A stretch of DNA of 64,000 bases from Hemerocallis citrina (GCA_017893485.1 CM030360.1:11148597-11212596); one strand, 5' to 3'. Numbered from the stretch's first letter, positions 10,987 through 22,734 are shown. Translations and numbers: made by a program. Notes: a model not told the origin generated them from the letters alone.

Positions 10987-13246
10987 CATATACCTATTCC
11001 ACTCCTATCAGCAATTCAAATTGACACAAAATGCTATGTTTTCTCATGATGAACAATCTCAAATTGCATTCTTGCAATATACAGGAAACTAGGCCAACTA
11101 GTTCCATGATGTAGATGATGATGGTCAACCCTGTCTAATTTAATGTGAAACCTCTAGGTTAGCATGGAAAAAAAACCTAAACAAAAGAAAGGCTTGGCAT
11201 AATCCTATGTATGGAAAGTATGCCGTAATACATAAACGGTAATACATAGACGTAAAGAAATCAAACGAAACCAGAAAGACGAACACCAGAAAAGAACTGA
11301 ACCTCTCTATGCCGTAATTGTGCATAGACATAATTTATATTGTCTGTTAAGGATTCAAACTCTCATATATATAGAAGAAACTTTGTAGCTTTTCAAATTG
11401 ATCCATCACAGTTCATGGCTTTCTAATTGAAGTCCTTACCATCTGCAGCATGTGGAGATTATAAGAGGATTTCCATCTGCAGCATGTGGAGACACCGTGT
11501 AAGCCACAAAATAGTTAACTTTTTAATAGGGAACCCTTGGTTTTTTTCATGACATGAGAAGATTATAAGAGGATTTCCTAGACAGAGGAATTAGTGTTGC
11601 CCTTAATAAGACTTCGTCACAGTTCTACAGCAGTGGGAACTATCCTTGGCTAAGATAACTTCTCTTTTAGTCTGAAAAAGTTAAAAGAGTGTCACCACCG
11701 TCTTGATCAATCAGTCAAGTCATGTTTTCACAACATCATCAAGATGGGATGAAGGAGGTTCTACCACTTCCCACTATTGTAACAGGAGTGAGCTATCAAA
11801 TACTATCTTAGAGTTTCATCGAAATCAGAAATCATCATAGGACTATGCACTTGTGCAAGCTTCTAAGGTACTAAGTTTCTTTACAGGTTCTAATCAGTTA
11901 AATTTTCAACTTCATACATTTAATAATGATCAATCAAACTTCTAAGCAAATAAATTATCTGCAGACATATAATGCTAAATCTTAAATGTTCGCTTTCCGC
12001 TATAAACAGACAGCAACAATATCCAACTCATACATATAGATGAAACCACAGTGTATGCATAATCGCCACAAACAAGCACGCACGTGGAGCACATACACAA
12101 GGGAAATAGAACTTTTATTTAGGAGTCAACTCAATTCAACCATTTCATACCTCACAAATGATGATGGACCATGGACCTATTACTTGTGTGTGTGTATTTG
12201 TGTATTTGTGTGTAGTAGTGGTGATGGTGGGGTGATGAAACCAGACATAGATGGTCGGCACAAAGTCCTATTATTCAAGTATATCAAACAATGACAAGTA
12301 CTATGCCATAAAAACTGTTTCAACTTTTAAACATAAAATCATCCCTATTATCCATATTTTTCTGAATCGTAGACACAAAGTCACTTATCTTTAACCTCCG
12401 TTGTTAGTTTCGTCATAGGTTTATACAGGATTGATCTTAAAAACCAAGGGTGTGCATGTGGTTGTGAACACAACTATTATAGGAAAGATATGTGGGAGTG
12501 CAAGTGTAGTGTTTGTAACTTCGTGTTTGCAAGTTCATACTCTCAGTGTGTTTTTTCGGTATAGTCTCTCTATGTATATGTGTCTTTTTTTGAGTAATAT
12601 ATGTGTGTATATTTGGAATGGGCATGACAGGGAACTGGTCATTAACTAGTATCCTTAATATGTATTTAATTGAAATTATCAGTATCATTATTGGATTGCT
12701 ATTGAGGCATGAAAAATTAGTTAGTTCAAGCATAAGCATGTACCCAGTCACCTTGTGCAATGTACTATTTGTTTTAATATTTCCTTTAGTTGTTTTCATT
12801 TCTGTAGTGAACAGTGCATGATATTTGTTTCAGATTTCACTCAAAAAATTATTGTACGTATACTTGTTTGCTTGAATGACTCGTTGTGACCAATCTTCCA
12901 TTCATTACTGAATCACATATGACCTAAGAAGTATAGACAGACATAAACATGGCAACATGGACACAATGCGATGCGAAACACATACACAGGATTTTTTTTA
13001 TAAAATACACTAAAATATTGTCATGTCGGTCCGTTATGACACAGCTACAATTATAAGTTCCTGTGTGCTTCGTATCATATGACCCTGGGGAGCTATGATT
13101 TTTTATTGATCATGGTGAATACTGAAGTGAGTTCATAATAGTGTTTGACTATGGATAATATTCACCCAGAAGGCTTCAGAAATGTTTTCAGCAACATCTG
13201 AATCTAAATAATTTAAAACTTACATGTGGATAATAAAACCTAGCCT
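10987..13246. other. AT-rich non-coding part of the CACTA composite
   Basis: No reading frame with recognisable homology on either strand. There is a GT-rich patch near 12184-12240. By position it would be the 3' region of the CACTA element, downstream of its transposase. Confidence 0.4.
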
Positions 13247-14576
13247 CTACCAAACATAGATGGCCTCTCTAACAACTTTAAAACTTACCTGTGGTGGGAC
13301 TAGAGATTGCTGCCTTATTAATTGTGACATCTGCTCTTGCAGGAGTGCCACTTGTGCCTTCAATTCTGTCATCTCCTCGTTCTGAGTCCCACTAGAAGTA
13401 GATGCACGGCGGCCGAAGAACTGAGTAGGGGTTGGTCCTAGCACAACAGGCCATATGTTGTATGTACTACTCATTTGCCTAAATGGGTTGAAACCATCAC
13501 TAGCTAATCCAAGTCTCACACTGCGAGGATCTTCTGTAAAATCGGGATATCTTTCATCGAATTTTTTCCAAGTGCGAATCAGCAGGATGTCTAAGAATCC
13601 CATCATTATTACGACCTTCAGCATGCCTTCTCATATCAGAAGAAGTTTTCAAAGACATAAACAGTCTTTGTAGCCTAGGAATCAGAGAAAAGTAACTCAA
13701 TAGTTTGGCAGACTTCTTTCTCCTACTTCCCTTAATAGGCCCACTGGTTTGATCGTCTTGATTTGGTGTTTCTGCCCATTTCGAAGAACCACATACTTCG
13801 CAATTCCCCAGACTTTCCTTACCTCTCGTGAAAAGCATACAGTCATTTGGACATGCTGCTATCTTCTCATACCTTAGATCGAAAGAATTTAGGAATTTTT
13901 TGATTTTATAGGAGGAGTTTGGAATACAAATATCTGGAAATGCTTCATTCAACAGTTCAAGTAGCATAGTGAAGGATTTGGCAGACCACCTATTTAAACA
14001 TTTGATCTGAAATAGTCTGACAATGAATGAGAAATTAGAGAACTTGGTGCAATTATAATACAGCGGAGTACTAGCATCTTCAAGCAACTTAGTGAAGGAT
14101 TCGTGTTGTTTATTAATTTCAGGGCTGGGCCCGGGCATTTCCTCCTCCACCCCACCACCAATGTGTAATGTTTCTGTTGACTCATTATGAACTTGGGCTG
14201 TTGGAATTTCGGTGTGGAATGAAATATTATGAATCCCCAAGGCGTCCTGCACCAAAGCATGCATCTCATCGGGAACACTTAAGTCATCGTTCACTAAGGG
14301 CTCATCTTCATTTTCTAATACAACCGGACAAACAGGAGCTGACGTATGACCCTCTCCATGACAAAACCACCGTGTGTATCCTTGAAGAAAACCATTGACA
14401 ACCAAATGTGTATGTACTACGTCACATGTCCTCAAATTACAATTTGTACACCAGAGGCATGGACAAAGAATTAGGTTGGGATCATGGGAATTTCGTTTGG
14501 CAAAGATAATAAAATCTTTAATACCATCCCGGTACTCCTTGGATAATCGTGGTTTACTAATCTAACTTCTATCCAT
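13247..14576 (-). pseudogene. TNP2-type CACTA transposase, internally deleted
   Basis: The minus-strand ATG at 14576 is followed by an in-frame TAG at codon 5 (14562-14564). The frame then gives a transposase-associated N-terminal domain (EYRDGIKDFI, CPCLWCTNC, RTCDVVHTHLVVNGF, GYTRWFCHGE), a linker, and the LNEAFPDICIPNSSYKIKK and YEKIAACPNDCMLF blocks typical of TNP2. Near 13575 the frame shifts. The second frame (13247-13624) has KKFDERYPDFTEDPRSVRLG and SDGFNPF, then after IWPVVL it jumps straight to the Gln-rich coiled-coil C-terminus (GPTPTQFFGRRAS). The catalytic region normally between these blocks is missing. It is a non-functional deletion derivative. Confidence 0.88.
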
Positions 14577-14599
14577 TATAACAATAGCACCCAATCTGA

Positions 14600-15044
14600 A
14601 AATAAAATTTTATATATTAAATAGTATTAGATTTGAAAGACCTTCCCTAGTGGAAATTAAATAAACGATATAACAATTAACTATTAAATAAATAAACCTC
14701 AGCAAAAATGTATCAAAAACACTTAAATCTCAATACAACCTACTCAATTCACAACCCTAAACCATATTTGTGGAAATTATGTCAACCACCTTTGTGGCAT
14801 TTTATCGAACACCTTGTGTTCGAGTCTAATATCGATTCGAATATAGTCTCCCTTGAATTTTACCATGATTATGCATCAAGCAACTTTTGACAGAATAATC
14901 CTAATTTGGGATCTTTCTTAAAATGGCAATCAGAAACTGTAGTAAAACACCGAACTTGATACAAAAGTTACTTTATGTGACATGTGATGTATAATTCTTA
15001 TTAGTAATACCAAGAGTTTTAGGTGAAACATACATCTGAGTAAC
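14600..15044. other. Non-coding stretch between transposase and captured exon
   Basis: AT-rich, no supported gene. It probably forms the promoter-side or intron sequence of the CACTA transcript. Confidence 0.3.
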
Positions 15045-15156
15045 CACCAGAAAACAATGCAAAAGAGAAATCTGCCCTTTGATTGATTAGTTGAAGCTTC
15101 AGAATTCCTTTCCCTGTTTTATTATACTTAGCATTTTGGTAAATCGCAAATTGAGC
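15045..15156 (-). pseudogene. Captured exon of a purple acid phosphatase-like gene
   Basis: The exon is bounded on the minus strand by an acceptor (ctgcag) at 15157 and a possible GT donor at 15044. It encodes about 37 residues including TGKGILKLQLINQRADFSF and ALFSGG. This matches the conserved N-terminal region of plant purple acid phosphatases of the larger class (known as GxLKxQLINQRADFSFALFSGGLS). The metallophosphatase domain is absent. One exon of a multi-exon gene with flanking intron sequence indicates capture of genomic DNA, not of a cDNA. Confidence 0.8.
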
Positions 15157-16010
15157 CTGCAGATGAGTAAGGTGTGAGCTTCCCAAGAAGCAGTAATTAG
15201 TAAGAATACGAATATCACAGTAATTGAGAAAGAGCCAACCTTTATTGGATCAGTACACAGAAGCGGGGCGAATTGCCTGTTATTTTCTGTTATTTTCTGA
15301 TATTTTCTGATTCACAGATAGAAGCACTGGAGATTTCAAGAAATAAAATTATATGAAATCCCTTTAATTTGTAGGATTCGGTTAACAGTTTCACAGAAAA
15401 TAACTTGTCCTTTCTTTATCTTAAGAGAATGAGCTCAAGAAATTTTCCAGTTCCTTGTAAACAAACTACTCTTACTTGAAGTTTGCAGGCGAGAAAAACG
15501 CCTATCCAGTCATCAGGTGATGGATTGGGGTGGCTATATTCTAGTGTCACCCATTCACTATCTTCTCCCTGTAATGATACAAATAACTTCATGAAAAAGT
15601 GGAATACACTTTCCTCATTTCTTGTAAAAGTGCATCGGTCATTTAGAAAATCACAACGAAATTAGTGATTGTGCATTCAGATCTTACATGTTTCTTGGAC
15701 CAAAGTAACACTTGTTGCATGTATATGAAGAAGAGCATTATGATTACACATGAATGTACTATCAAGTAGGAATTTTTTTTTATATGAATTGCAGACTAAG
15801 CATTCACGGGAACAAAAACAATTTGACATATTTCTTAATTAGTCACTCTGATAAAAGAAGAATCATTGGAAATGGAAGGACTCTTGTAGAATGGATAAAC
15901 ATGGTAAATATCATTAAAAACTTGTAGGTTGGATGTTTACTTGTTACAAATGAAGGATTTGCAAATCTAAATTCATCTAAGATACTCAGTACAGGGTTAA
16001 AAGAAAGAAC
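15157..16010. other. Inter-exon DNA in the CACTA element
   Basis: AT-rich DNA between the two captured exons. There is a run of ttattttctg repeats near 15280-15312 and no further exon that I recognise. Confidence 0.3.
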
Positions 16011-16124
16011 CTGATCAAAATCCACAAGGAGGAGCCTTCCAACCCCTGATCTTAAAAGCATAGAAGCAGCATTACTACCCACTCCTCCAAAACCAATTAC
16101 TATACTCTTCTTTGTAATTCCAGG
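16011..16124 (-). pseudogene. Captured exon of a ThiF/TcdA-like (E1-type) gene
   Basis: Acceptor cttag at 16125 and GT donor at 16010 bound a 114-bp exon of 38 codons. It contains the Rossmann nucleotide-binding signature IVIGFGGVGSNAASMLLRSG and LLLVDFDQ. These are hallmarks of the ThiF/E1 adenylating fold, closest by eye to tRNA threonylcarbamoyladenosine dehydratase (TcdA) homologues. Only this exon is present; the catalytic remainder is missing. It has the same strand as the transposase and the acid phosphatase exon. Confidence 0.8.
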
Positions 16125-16652
16125 CTAAGGAATTGAATACTAATCCATATATAATTACAAGCTGACATATATAGAAAGCTTCTATCAAAACTTGAGTAGT
16201 CCTCAATGAATTTATAATGCTATAAGCTACTGCATCCTACATAGCAGTCATAAAATTAATTATTGTTGATCAGTCCACTTTATGTATGAAACATGAGTAC
16301 CTATAACAGCAGCTTAGTGTGCATTACAATTTTGTCATGTTTGCATTACTATGTTTGATAAGCACTAGAGAATGTTAAACTATATAAGATAAGCACTATA
16401 TTAATAAAGAGGGAATAGAAAACATAGAACAATATGACAGTGGAGACACAAACCTCAATATGATAAAATTCTCATTCCTTCAACGAGTGGTTGCATATTT
16501 TCCTAATATTTGTTGAAGCTTCCTGAAATTTCAACAAAGTAAACAAGAAGAACAAGTGGTGTAAACAAAAATACCGAAGAACTGAGTTGACATTTGGGTT
16601 AATTGCACAGACCACATTACATGATACAAGATTATTTAAATTTTTATCCACC
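16125..16652. other. Non-coding DNA up to the shared duplication
   Basis: AT-rich. Homology to unit 2 begins abruptly at 16653; sequence to the left of it is specific to unit 1. Confidence 0.3.
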
Positions 16653-17462
16653 ATGTTACAAACCTCAATTCTGCTAAACTAGTTCTAAAAGATGGAGTTC
16701 TTACAAATTTATTATATAACTACGTACATTAGGTTCAAAATAAATAAAAACAAATTTATTATGAAGAAACTTCAAAATAAATAAAAACAACATGAAGTAA
16801 AGAACTCCAGTAACAGCATTTAGTTCTCAGATACTGCTGAGAAACGAGAATGAAGTATCCCAAATTACTGAAAAGTATTGAACATAATCACTTACCCCCA
16901 GCTTCTCACTTACAAACTGTAGCTTAACCTGGTCATATGCCAGCCAGTTTGGTGTACATTAGTTTCAAATAAGATGCTCTGCAAAGCAAAAGAAAAAATC
17001 CAACAATTCCAATAAGATAAATCAAAGGAGAACTCAATAAAATGCATGGACCACAGACAGTTACGATACTTCTGCAGATAGTATGAAAGACATCCATACC
17101 AAAACAAAGCAATCCCATGATTGACTTAGTCTCCTTCCATCTCATGTTCCCAATCTGACTAAGTACCCTTTAGTTACTCTACCTCCTAATTCTTTCCTTT
17201 ACTAGTCATTCAAGAAATTAAAAATTGCAAGTTTGGTTGAAGTCCAAACTTAATTTTGAATTCAGCACTTCACTAGCTATCTAAATAAGCACCTGAGATT
17301 GAAAAATTACAAATAATTATGCACAAAGTTATACCCGAAATAAAACTGCTCAACTATATCAAGAAAAACTTGAAATCCAGCATCCAAAATATACCACCAA
17401 TATCAAAATCTAGTGCTAAGTTAACTTAATAAGAAGATACAACATAATTGGAAGGGGAGATT
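16653..17462. repeat. Unit 1 shared segment (matches 31895-32705)
   Basis: Highly similar to 31895-32705, starting atgttacaaacctc and ending ggggagatt, where the Copia element interrupts it. On the minus strand both copies keep a 70-73-codon open frame with hydrophobic segments (about 16933-17145 and 32167-32388). I do not recognise it, and it may be accidental. Confidence 0.85.
17458..17462. repeat. Copia target-site duplication, left (AGATT)
   Basis: AGATT precedes the left LTR and is repeated at 22355-22359. The undisrupted paralogue at 32701-32705 has it once. Confidence 0.95.
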
Positions 17463-17826
17463 TGTTGGAAGAGAGTAGGAATTTTGTTGGGCTAAATGGC
17501 AAACAAATTGGAAATTGGAAACTTGTATTATATTTTATTATAACAACAAGAAAACTCTTCACTCTTTTAAAACTGATGTTACTACACCTTACAAATATAC
17601 ACTCTCTTCTTCTTCTTTTTTTTGCTTGTTTCTTGTTCTTGTCTTGCTTCATTTTTTCTTCTTCCCGAAACTCTCAGTTATAGGGATGGGAGAGAAGCAA
17701 CGGACAAACTCCCCATTCCCCATTTTCTAAATTGTCGGCACCAACCTCTTCATTGTTTCTTTCTCCCTTTTTTCAACCTTGTTAGGTGGGTGGGGCCTAC
17801 TTGCCAAACAAGTTTGACAACCAACA
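17463..17826 (-). repeat. Copia 3' LTR
   Basis: Begins TG and ends CA; pairs with 21993-22354. Confidence 0.95.
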
Positions 17827-17837
17827 CTCCCCCTTAA
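17827..17837 (-). other. Copia polypurine tract
   Basis: Minus-strand TTAAGGGGGAG directly before the 3' LTR: the plus-strand DNA priming site. Confidence 0.8.
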
Positions 17838-19701
17838 AAATGTTTTCTTTGAGCTTGTTATAAACTTCAGTTTTCAGTGGCTTAGTAAATATATCTACAA
17901 GTTGATCTTCTGTCTTGCAGTATGTCAGCTTCACCTTTTTTTCTTTAGCCTGCACTCGAATGAAATGATATTTTAACTCGATGTGCTTACTTCTCCCGTG
18001 TGTGACTGGATTTTTTGCCAATGCTATTGCTGACTTGTTGTCAATGTATAGCTCTGTCGGCTTTTCCTGTGGATGATACAATTCTTTCATGATGTTTCTG
18101 AGCCATATCGCTTGACAAGTTCCTGATGCTGCTGCAATATATTCTGCTTCGCATGATGAGAGTGCAACTACTGACTGCTTCTTTGATGACCACGAAAATG
18201 TAGCTGATCCAATATTGAACACGTAGCCACTTGTGCTCTTTCATCTAAATATCCACCAGTCGCTATCTGTATAGCCAACTAGCTTCGCAGCATTTGTGCT
18301 TGTGTAGAGTAGTCCTTCGTTGATACTACCCTTGATGTATCGTAGTATTCTTTTCGCCGCCATGAGCTATTCTTGTTTCGACTCCTCCATATACCTGCTA
18401 ACTAGCCTAACAACATACATGATGTCAGGCCTTGTGATAGTCAAATAGTGCAAGCTTCCAACCAAGCTTTTAAATAGTGTGGGATCTACAGAAATCCCTG
18501 GTGAGTCACGGCGGAGCTTCAGTCCAATTTCTGTTGGAGTGTTAACTGGATTGCTAACTAGATTGCAGTTGTTCATGTTGAATCTCTTCAGTATCTGGTC
18601 TGCATATTTCTTCTGTGTGATGAAGATTCCTTTCTCAGATTGTGTCACTTCCACGGCTAGGAAGTAGGACATTTCTCCAATGTCTGTCATCTCGAACTCC
18701 TTGGTCATTGCTTTCTTGAATTCTTCGAATATCTTTGGATAGTTGCCGGTGAAGATCATATCATCCACATAGAGGCAGACGATCATGATTTCTCCATCAT
18801 TCTTCTTGGTGTATAGGGAGTGCTCATATGGACTTTTCTGAAATTCATTCTGTTGAAAGTAGTCATCAATTCTCTTGTTCCATGCTCTAGGTGCCTGTTT
18901 GAGACCGTACAAAGCCTTCTTCAATTTATAGACTTTATCTTCTTGATCTTTCACCTCGTAACCGGGAGGTTATTGAATATAAACTTCCTCTTCCAATTAG
19001 CCATTGAGGAATGTAGACTTGACATCCATTTGATATATCTTCCATCTGTTCTGTGCAGTTAGTGAAATGAGCAGTCTGATGGTGTCTATCCTTGCTACTG
19101 GTGCAAAGACTTCTTCATAATCGATGCCTTCTCGTTGACTGTAGCCTTGAGCTACTAGTCGGGCTTTATACTTCTCCACTTTGCCTTCTTTGTTGGTTTT
19201 GGTTTTGTATACCCATTTTACACCAATTGCTTTGTGGCCCTTTGGAAGTGTTGTCAACTCCCACGTGTCATTCCTTTGTATCACATGGATTTCTTCATCC
19301 ATGGCTTTTCTCCATTTGAGAACTTGAACAACATCTCTATAGGCGACTAGATCACATTCTACAAACAAGCTGAACAATGTATAATCCTCCATCATCTCAA
19401 TAGGTTATGTATCATCATAAAGATCACTAAGGCTTCGAAATCTTCTAGGTTCTCCTCCAGAAGTATTGCCTTCGCTTGAGATGGAACTTGAGGACAGTGT
19501 TGGTGATGGTGTTGTTGGAGATGGACTATTTGGAGGACTTTGTTGCGGTCCTTCTAGTTCTTCTTCTATATCATCGTCTTTGTCTTCAATGAACAATTTT
19601 TTGTTGTTTCTTTCTTCATCACTCCATCTCCAGTGTTCTCCTTCGTCGAACTCCACGTCTCTTGAAATAATCAGCTTCTTAGTAGTTGGATTGTACAGCA
19701 T
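17838..19701 (-). pseudogene. Copia reverse transcriptase and RNase H, broken
   Basis: Pieces at 19405-19701, 18997-19395, 18367-18954 and 17797-18222 lie in one frame separated by in-frame stops. Landmarks: the pre-RT segment [35 protein letters not shown], the catalytic YVDDMIFTG, then RNase H (SSCEAEYIAAASGTCQAIWL, DNKSAIALAKNP, SKHIELKYHFIR). The frame ends inside the 3' LTR. The domains are recognisable throughout but cannot be translated as one product. Confidence 0.9.
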
Positions 19702-19773
19702 GTATGCCTTGGTCCTTCTGTCATAGCCAATGAATATACATTTCCCTCCACGATCATCGAGCTTCTTTATTTG

Positions 19774-20493
19774 CTACTCCGGAATAGGTGCATATGCAAT
19801 GCACCTGAACACCTTCAAATGGTTGACACTTGGCTTGAAACTACTCCACATCTCTAGTGGAACCAAGAACTTGATGGCCTTCGTTGTACATCTGTTAAGG
19901 AGGTAGACAGTGCAGTCTACTGCTTCAGCCCAATACGTCTTGGGCAAGAACTTGCTCTTCAGCATGCTTCTCGCCATGTTGAGGATTGTGCGGTTCTTCC
20001 TCTCTGTTATGCCATTCTGCTGCGGAGTGTAGGCAGCAGTAAGTTGATGAATAATCCCCTACTTCTTGAGAAAATCTTGAAATTCTTTTGAGTTGTATTC
20101 TCCGTCACGATGTGAACGAAGTACTTTGATGTCGTGGCCGCTTTGCTTCTGGACCATCTCCTTGAATTCTTTGAACTTTTCTAGGGCTTCCGATTTCTCC
20201 TTCAAGAAATAAATCCAAGTCTTTTTGCTATAATCATCAATAAATGTGAGGAAATATGTATTACCTCCAAGTGACACTACTTCAAATGGTCCTGCTATGT
20301 CCGTATGTACCAACTAAAGTAGATGTGTTGCTCTTCTGGAATTTCCAACCTCGAAGCTTCTTTGGTGTTGCTTCCCCTTCAAGCATCCATCACATAATTG
20401 GTCTGGATGTTTGATTTGTGGAAGCCTCTCACCATTTTCTCTTTCCATAGGAGATTGAGGTCATTGAATGCTAGATGCCCGAATCGAAGATGT
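19774..20493 (-). pseudogene. Copia integrase, broken and with altered active site
   Basis: The integrase core begins with HTDIAGPFEV (first catalytic Asp present). The second acidic position, in the block usually LRSDRGGEY, reads LRSHRDGEY, so the catalytic Asp is replaced by His. C-terminal pieces at 19774-19977 include [15 protein letters not shown]. There are stops between the pieces. The upstream zinc-finger part (20320-20493) is present only as degenerate sequence. Confidence 0.85.
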
Positions 20494-20574
20494 TAAAGCC
20501 ATGACTCATCTTTGATGATAGATTGTAGGCATTTTACAGAATTTGTATTAAGATTTAAAGTAAACAGTCTATTT

Positions 20575-21943
20575 CTAGACATTAACTTTTGAAATTGTTT
20601 CTCCTTTGCTTTTGATGGTGAGAGAGAAATCCTTCAGATGGATGTCGTAGCCTCTTTCGAGAAGCTGTCCCAGACTTAGAATACTGTTACGTAATGCAAG
20701 TGCATAATAAACATCAGAAATGTACCTATGATCACCGGCTTTTGTCTGGATCATAATATTGCCCTTTCCTTGAATAGAGATCTTGGACTTGTCACCAAAT
20801 GTAACTTCGCCTCCAACTGATTCATTCAGCTCAGTGAAGAATTCTTTGACGCCGCACATATGATTGCTAGCACCTGAGTCCAAGTACCAAACATTTTGGC
20901 TCTTGTTCTTATGGTCTTTGTATGCGAGCAGGACTACCGAGTTGTCTCCTCGATATTTTGCGATGAAGTTTGTCTGCTCTGCTACTCTTTCGATTTTGTC
21001 TGGACAATTATAACTGAAGTGGCCATATCTTCTGCAGTTGAAGCACTGCAACTGGGATCTGTCTCCTTGGTTGTGTCTCCCACGTCCTCTTGTTTGTGCG
21101 CCTCTCCCTCTTGCTTGAAAGATGAATTGTTCACGCTCAACATAACGACCATGGTAATGAGTTCACTGATTGTACTGCATGCCACGACCTCGTTGAAAAT
21201 TTGAGTTGCCTCTGTTGCCGCCGCTTTCTCTGTAGCTTCGATCTCGGCTTTGTTGATCATCTGAAATTGTTAGTTGACTTTGAAGGGCTTACTCCAAATT
21301 TTCTCCATGGTTCTGGTTTATCCTTTGTTCATGGGCTTGAAGTAAACCTTGTAACTCATCAATAGAAACTTTTGAAAGATATTTTGATTCTTCAATAACA
21401 GCAACTACGTAATCAAATTTTGGAACTAATGATCTTAGACTTTTTTCAAGTATTCTAGTTACTAGTATCATCAAATTTTTCTCCATTTCGTTTCATTTGA
21501 TTAGTAATTGTTTGCACTCTATTGAAGGAATCTGAAGTAGTCTTGCCAACTTTCATTTTCAAATTTTCAAAGTCAACTCGCAAGGCTTGTAATCGTACCT
21601 TCTTTGCTTTTTCGGCTCCTTGATACCAACTTTTTAAAATCTCCCAAGCATGTTTTGAGGTACTTGCATCTGAAATCTACTCGAACACAGACTCTTCAAC
21701 TCCTTGGTAGATTAGGAACAAAGCTTTTTTGTTCCTTTTTCAAGTTTCCTTTAACTCGGTCTTCTGAACGGCTGGAAGTGCTGCTTCGGCAGTGTGTGAC
21801 TCCGGTTCAGTATAGCCAGTTTCAACCAGCTCCCACAAATCTTGCGAGGCAAGCAAGACTCTCATCTGGATGCTCCAATTATCATAGTTGGTCTTCATCA
21901 ACTTAGGAATCTGCGGATGGATCATGTTTGCCATATCGTACAC
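20575..21943 (-). pseudogene. Copia Gag, nucleocapsid knuckle and protease, broken
   Basis: Gag starts near 21943 (IPKLMKTNYDNWSIQM, DLWELVETGY). A frame change falls between 21740 and 21486. The later frame gives a helical Gag segment (21289-21486), then an RGRG-rich stretch with a stop, the CCHC knuckle CFNCRRYGHFSYNC near 20994-21048, and the protease active site DSGASNHMCG. Gag forms the particle and the protease matures it. Confidence 0.88.
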
Positions 21944-21977
21944 GAGCTCTTCGGTGAACTCCGGTCGATCGAACAGG

Positions 21978-21989
21978 GCTCTGATACCA
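21978..21989 (-). other. Copia PBS (initiator tRNA-Met)
   Basis: Minus-strand TGGTATCAGAGC lies just inside the 5' LTR: the standard complement of the plant initiator tRNA-Met 3' end. Confidence 0.9.
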
Positions 21990-21992
21990 ATT

Positions 21993-22354
21993 TGTTGGAA
22001 GAGAGTAGAAATTTTGTTGGGCTAAATGGTAAACAAATTGAAAATTGAAAACATGTATTATATTTTATTATAACGAGAAGACTCTTCACTCTTTTAAAAC
22101 TGGTGTTACTATACCTTACAAATATACACTGTCTTCTTCTTCTTTTTTCTGCTTGTTTCTTGTTCTTTTCATGCTTCATTTTTTCTTCTTCCCGAAACTC
22201 TCATTTATAGGGATGGGAGAGAAGCAATGGACAAACTCCCCTTTCCCCATTTTCTAAATTGTCGGCACCAACCTCTTCATTGTTTCTTTCTCCCTTTTTT
22301 TCAACCTTGTTTGGTGGGTGGGGCCCACTTGCCAAACAAGTTTGACAACCAACA
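21993..22354 (-). repeat. Copia 5' LTR
   Basis: Pairs with 17463-17826; followed by the right AGATT duplication at 22355-22359. Confidence 0.95.
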
Positions 22355-22361
22355 AGATTAC

Positions 22362-22566
22362 CTTTAGCCTCGAGCTTACAAATCGAGGAGGGAAAGGAGA
22401 GGTCGGGCTCCTGCATCGGGATTGGTAAACGAAGAGGAAAGGAGAGGAGAGGAAACGAGGGCTTCGACATGAGACGACGATGGCGACACCAAGGTGGAGT
22501 TAGGGTTTTGTAGATGGGGGCGACGACGGCGACGGGGGCGACGGGAGCTGGAGACGACGATGGCAT
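22362..22566 (-). pseudogene. Putative first exon of a CACTA-borne chimeric transcript, unit 1
   Basis: Minus-strand ATG at 22566 opens SSSPAPVAPVAVVAPIYKTL and stays open to a GTAATC donor at 22361. A CT-rich leader and a TATA-like box (22705-22711) lie upstream. The same exon is present in unit 2 (32708-32913) with the donor kept. I do not recognise the product: it is GC-rich, Pro/Val/Ala-rich and could be a transit-peptide-like first exon taken from a host gene. The Copia LTR begins within the first bases of the following intron. Confidence 0.4.
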
Positions 22567-22704
22567 CGAGGACAGCGGATACGGGGGTGTCGGCGATGGG
22601 GGACGGCGGGGACGGTGGGAGTTGATTTTTGATTTTGGGTTTTGAGAGAGAAAGAAGGAAAGTAAAAAATATTGGATTTTGGGTTTTGAGAGAGAGAGAG
22701 AGGG

Positions 22705-22711
22705 TTTTATA
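22705..22711 (-). promoter_or_regulatory. TATA-like box upstream of the putative first exon, unit 1
   Basis: Minus-strand TATAAAA followed by a CT-rich leader. In unit 2 the matching position reads atccata (plus strand), so the box is not conserved there. Confidence 0.35.
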
Positions 22712-22734
22712 CTTGGTCTATACCTTTCCCACTA

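Larger units (their letters stand above)
17463..22354 (-). mobile_element. Complete but decayed Copia LTR retrotransposon
   Basis: LTRs of 364 and 362 bp (TGTTGG...CCAACA) lie in direct orientation, with a 5-bp target duplication AGATT. The PBS matches initiator tRNA-Met and the polypurine tract abuts the 3' LTR. The gene order Gag, protease, integrase, RT, RNase H defines Copia. By eye the LTRs differ at about 16-18 positions plus small indels, roughly 5 percent. The polyprotein carries many nonsense codons, so it is inactive. It lies a few bases inside the putative intron after the first exon at 22362-22566. Confidence 0.95.

Noticed and set aside
20982..21260. 92-codon minus-strand frame in the Copia element
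   Set aside because: The adjacent frame gives the expected RGRG-rich Gag segment leading to the zinc knuckle, so this frame is a shadow.
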